Part shown: positions 12,263-14,449 of the stretch, piece by piece
Numbering within the stretch: position 1 is the stretch's first letter
Layout of the letters: each line of letters begins with the position of its first letter
Assembly (NCBI GenBank): GCA_025061935.1
Contig: JANWZY010000010.1
Span: 6,978 to 21,426 of the forward strand
DNA length: 14,449 nt
Origin: Verrucomicrobiia bacterium
GTDB lineage: Bacteria > Verrucomicrobiota > Verrucomicrobiia > Limisphaerales > DTLC01
Direction of reading: 5' to 3'
Translations under genes and position numbers: made by a program
Notes under the pieces: generated by a model
What the model saw: only the letters and a program-made list of their open reading frames with translations
Databases searched by the model: none
What the model was told of the DNA's origin: nothing

Positions 12263-14209
12263 ATGAAGCCGGGCAACGACCGCTGCACAAGTAGAGAAAC
12301 GCACGGATTGAAAAAGACACTTGCATGCGCACTCATCCTCGGCACAAGCCTGCTCGGCCATCCTGAGCCAGGCAGATGCGAAAGAATCAAGCCTGTCGAG
12401 TTCTGGGTCGCGCCAGACGGGGCCGACACGAACCCGGGCACACGCGAACAGCCGCTGGCGTCTGTGTCAATTGCGCTGCGCAAAGCGCGCGAGCTGCGCC
12501 GGCTAACTAATGCCGCAGTGGCACACGGCGCTCGGATCATCCTGCGCGGGGGCGTGTACAGACTCACGAGTCCCGTTCTTATCCGGCCCGAAGATTCAGG
12601 CACTGCGACCGGCCCGACTGTGATCGAAGCCGCGCCTGGCGAGCGGCCCGTACTCAGCGGCGGCGTCGAGGTAACCGGGTGGCGCAAGTTGACCGAGAAA
12701 ATACCTGGCCTGCCCAAGGCTGCACAAAAAAATGTCTGGGTTGCGGACCCGCCGCAGTTCTGCGGGCGCATCGTCGAGTCCAGACAACTCTGGGTCAACG
12801 GCCGCAAAGCTGTACGCGCGCGTGAGCCGAACGGCGAAGCGATGCACCGGCTGATTGCATGGGACCGGCAAAAACAAGAGGCATGGATCCCGGCCGCGCC
12901 TGTACGCGCACTGCGCCGCACGCAACATCTGGAAATGATCTTCCACCAGCAATGGGAAATTGCGGTCTGCAGAGTCAAAACTCTCCGGGTCGAAGGGGAC
13001 AAAGCATGCGTGACCTTCCACGACCCGGAAGGCCCAATCCAGTTCGAGCATCCGTGGCCGCAGCCGGTCATGACCACCAACTACGCATCGCCGTTCGTTC
13101 TTGCCAATGCGATCGAGTTCTTGGACGCGCCCGGCGAATGGTTCCAGGAACTGCCTAGCGGACGGATTTTCTACTGGCCGCGCGCGAACGAAGAGATGAC
13201 TCAAGCCCGTGCGGTCGTGCCTGCGCTCGAAACACTTGTGCATGTGTCCGGCAGCCTGGATCGGCCGGTCCAGCATGTGCACTTCAGGGGGATCACGTTT
13301 GCGCACACGAGTTGGCTCCGGCCGTCATACGCCGGGCACGTGCCATTGCAGGCGGGCATGTATTTGCTCGACGCGTACAAGCTTGTCCCCAAAGGCACGC
13401 CCGAATGGCGCAGCCTGGATAACCAGGCATGGATCGGCAGGCCACCGGGCGCAGTGACAGTCCGCGCAGCGCGAAACATCCGTTTCGAGCAATGCGCCTT
13501 CGAGCACCTGGCCTCTGCCGGACTCGATGCCGAGCACGGCGTGCAGGACAGCACGATCGAATGCTGCCTGTTCCGTGACATCGGGGGCAACGGTATCCAG
13601 TTGGGCAAATTTTCCGACCCCGGCATCGAGACGCACTTGCCTTACAATCCTGCAGACGACCGCGAGGTGTGCGCGCGCATCCGGATCGCCAACAACTTTG
13701 TGACCGACACCGCCAATGAAGACTGGGGCTGTGTGGGCATCTGCGTCGGGTTCGCACGCGAGGTCACCATCGCGCACAACGAGGTCAGCAACACTTCATA
13801 CACCGGCATAAGCGTCGGCTGGGGCTGGACACGCGCAACCAATTGCATGCGCGATAACATCATTCATGCGAACCATATCCATCACGTGGCCACGCGCATG
13901 TGCGACACCGCGGGCATCTACACGCTCTCGTGCCAGCCGGGGACTGTCATAAGCGAAAACTTCATCCACGATATCCACATGAGCCCGTACGTGCACGACC
14001 CAAACCACTGGTTCTACCTCTACCTCGACGAGGGTTCGTCCTACATCACCGTGCGCGACAACTGGTGTCCAGAGGAAAAATTCCTCAGCAACGCGGTCGG
14101 CCCAGGCAACGTGTGGGAACGCAACGGCCCAACTGCGCCGGAGAAAGTTCGGCAAACCGCCGGCCCAGAGCCGCATGCGCGCGCTTTGCTTGGCGAGATG
14201 GTTCAATAA
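12263..14209 (+). CDS. Secreted right-handed parallel beta-helix protein, probable carbohydrate-active enzyme
   Basis: Up to 648 residues. A hydrophobic signal-like segment (LKKTLACALILGTSLLG, residues 16-32) leads to FWVAPDGADTNPGTREQPLASV (47-68), the usual opening of secreted beta-helix proteins. The second half has repeated short strands typical of a right-handed beta-helix (FRGITFAHTS, IRFEQCAFEHL, STIECCLFRDIGGNGIQLG, VTIAHNEVSNTSYTGISVGWGW, NIIHANHIHHV). This arrangement recalls glycoside hydrolases such as GH141 and GH120 and polysaccharide lyase-like proteins; the family is inference, and substrate and catalytic residues cannot be named. The ATG at 12263 has no ribosome site and gives a long polar leader; a TTG at 12308 would give a textbook MKK signal peptide and may be the true start. 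No lipobox is present. Confidence 0.8.
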   Translation: MKPGNDRCTSRETHGLKKTLACALILGTSLLGHPEPGRCERIKPVEFWVAPDGADTNPGTREQPLASVSIALRKARELRRLTNAAVAHGARIILRGGVYRLTSPVLIRPEDSGTATGPTVIEAAPGERPVLSGGVEVTGWRKLTEKIPGLPKAAQKNVWVADPPQFCGRIVESRQLWVNGRKAVRAREPNGEAMHRLIAWDRQKQEAWIPAAPVRALRRTQHLEMIFHQQWEIAVCRVKTLRVEGDKACVTFHDPEGPIQFEHPWPQPVMTTNYASPFVLANAIEFLDAPGEWFQELPSGRIFYWPRANEEMTQARAVVPALETLVHVSGSLDRPVQHVHFRGITFAHTSWLRPSYAGHVPLQAGMYLLDAYKLVPKGTPEWRSLDNQAWIGRPPGAVTVRAARNIRFEQCAFEHLASAGLDAEHGVQDSTIECCLFRDIGGNGIQLGKFSDPGIETHLPYNPADDREVCARIRIANNFVTDTANEDWGCVGICVGFAREVTIAHNEVSNTSYTGISVGWGWTRATNCMRDNIIHANHIHHVATRMCDTAGIYTLSCQPGTVISENFIHDIHMSPYVHDPNHWFYLYLDEGSSYITVRDNWCPEEKFLSNAVGPGNVWERNGPTAPEKVRQTAGPEPHARALLGEMVQ

Positions 14210-14449
14210 TAAGGAGGAAAATACGGTTAGGCGACTGGTCAGCTCGCGTGGTTTTGACCTGGTCGCTAAGCGTTGGCCCGGCGCGGCGAATTGCCCAGGC
14301 CCAACAAAGCGTACGTATTTCTGGGATTCCCATTGGCTCGGCGAGCAGTCATATCGGTTCAGCAGCCGAACCGTGCCGGTGAACCGTATGCCAGTCGGGT
14401 TGGCGATTCCTTCCCGGAAATGGTTTGCAAAATAGAAAATGATTTCTAC
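14210..14449 (+). other. Right edge: strong ribosome site without a standard start codon
   Basis: AAGGAGG (14211-14217) lies 2 nt after the beta-helix gene's stop, as if a co-transcribed gene followed. No ATG, GTG or TTG lies within 4-12 nt. An ACG start 5 nt away would give a 70-residue frame ending at 14435. In another frame an ATA codon opens a stretch containing RVVLTWSLSVGP...AQAQ, which looks like a signal peptide, but it stops by 14382. A third frame is open from about 14268 to the window end. This may be a decayed or frameshifted gene, a gene with a rare start, or chance. Confidence 0.3.

Noticed and set aside
12211..13080. 289-codon minus-strand frame antisense to the beta-helix gene
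   Set aside because: No recognisable domain, opposite to a gene with clear signal-peptide and beta-helix features.

Overview
This is a GC-rich chromosomal segment from a bacterium, most likely of the Verrucomicrobia (PVC superphylum). Two things point there. The first is the dispersed, hairpin-rich intergenic repeats: a 'CCGGGCTTCAGCCCGG' element in two copies, a 'GCCCACCAC...GTGGTGGGC' hairpin and a 'TTTGACAAGCGCAGCTAC' motif, all of which I recall as abundant in Verrucomicrobia and Planctomycetes. The second is the gene set: LL-diaminopimelate aminotransferase, a group 3b [NiFe] hydrogenase, and a large secreted right-handed beta-helix protein. The phylum assignment is inference; no rRNA or other definitive marker is present.

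Layout. Bases 1-999 hold no convincing gene. They form a palindrome- and repeat-rich intergenic island whose most ordered part (569-781) is a nested inverted/direct repeat structure. On the minus strand, 5556 down to 1000, lies a tightly coupled five-gene operon, hydB - cNMP-fold protein - hydG - hydD - hydA. It encodes a soluble, NAD(P)-linked group 3b [NiFe] hydrogenase ('sulfhydrogenase' type) with an extra Crp-like sensor domain protein translated between the beta and gamma subunits. Neighbouring genes overlap by 1 or 14 nt or are 2 nt apart. Upstream, on the same strand, is der (EngA), the double-GTPase ribosome assembly factor.

Divergently from der runs a plus-strand ferrous iron uptake cluster, feoA - [141-bp repeat copy] - feoA - feoB. 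A minus-strand CAU-anticodon tRNA follows (10405-10479). Then come plus-strand dapL (lysine/peptidoglycan precursor synthesis by the one-step aminotransferase route) and a 648-codon secreted beta-helix protein that resembles carbohydrate-active enzymes. The last 240 bases start with a very good Shine-Dalgarno sequence that has no normal start codon after it.

How the parts relate: ferrous iron import fits the heavy Fe-S demand of the hydrogenase, but the two clusters are separately transcribed and a joint regulon is only a guess. No hydrogenase maturation (hyp) genes or maturation endopeptidase are in the window, so they must be elsewhere if the enzyme is active. Nothing here is a clear new defence or mobile system. 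The items most worth a second look are the repeat element, the cNMP-fold protein built into the hydrogenase operon, and the orphan ribosome binding site at the right edge.
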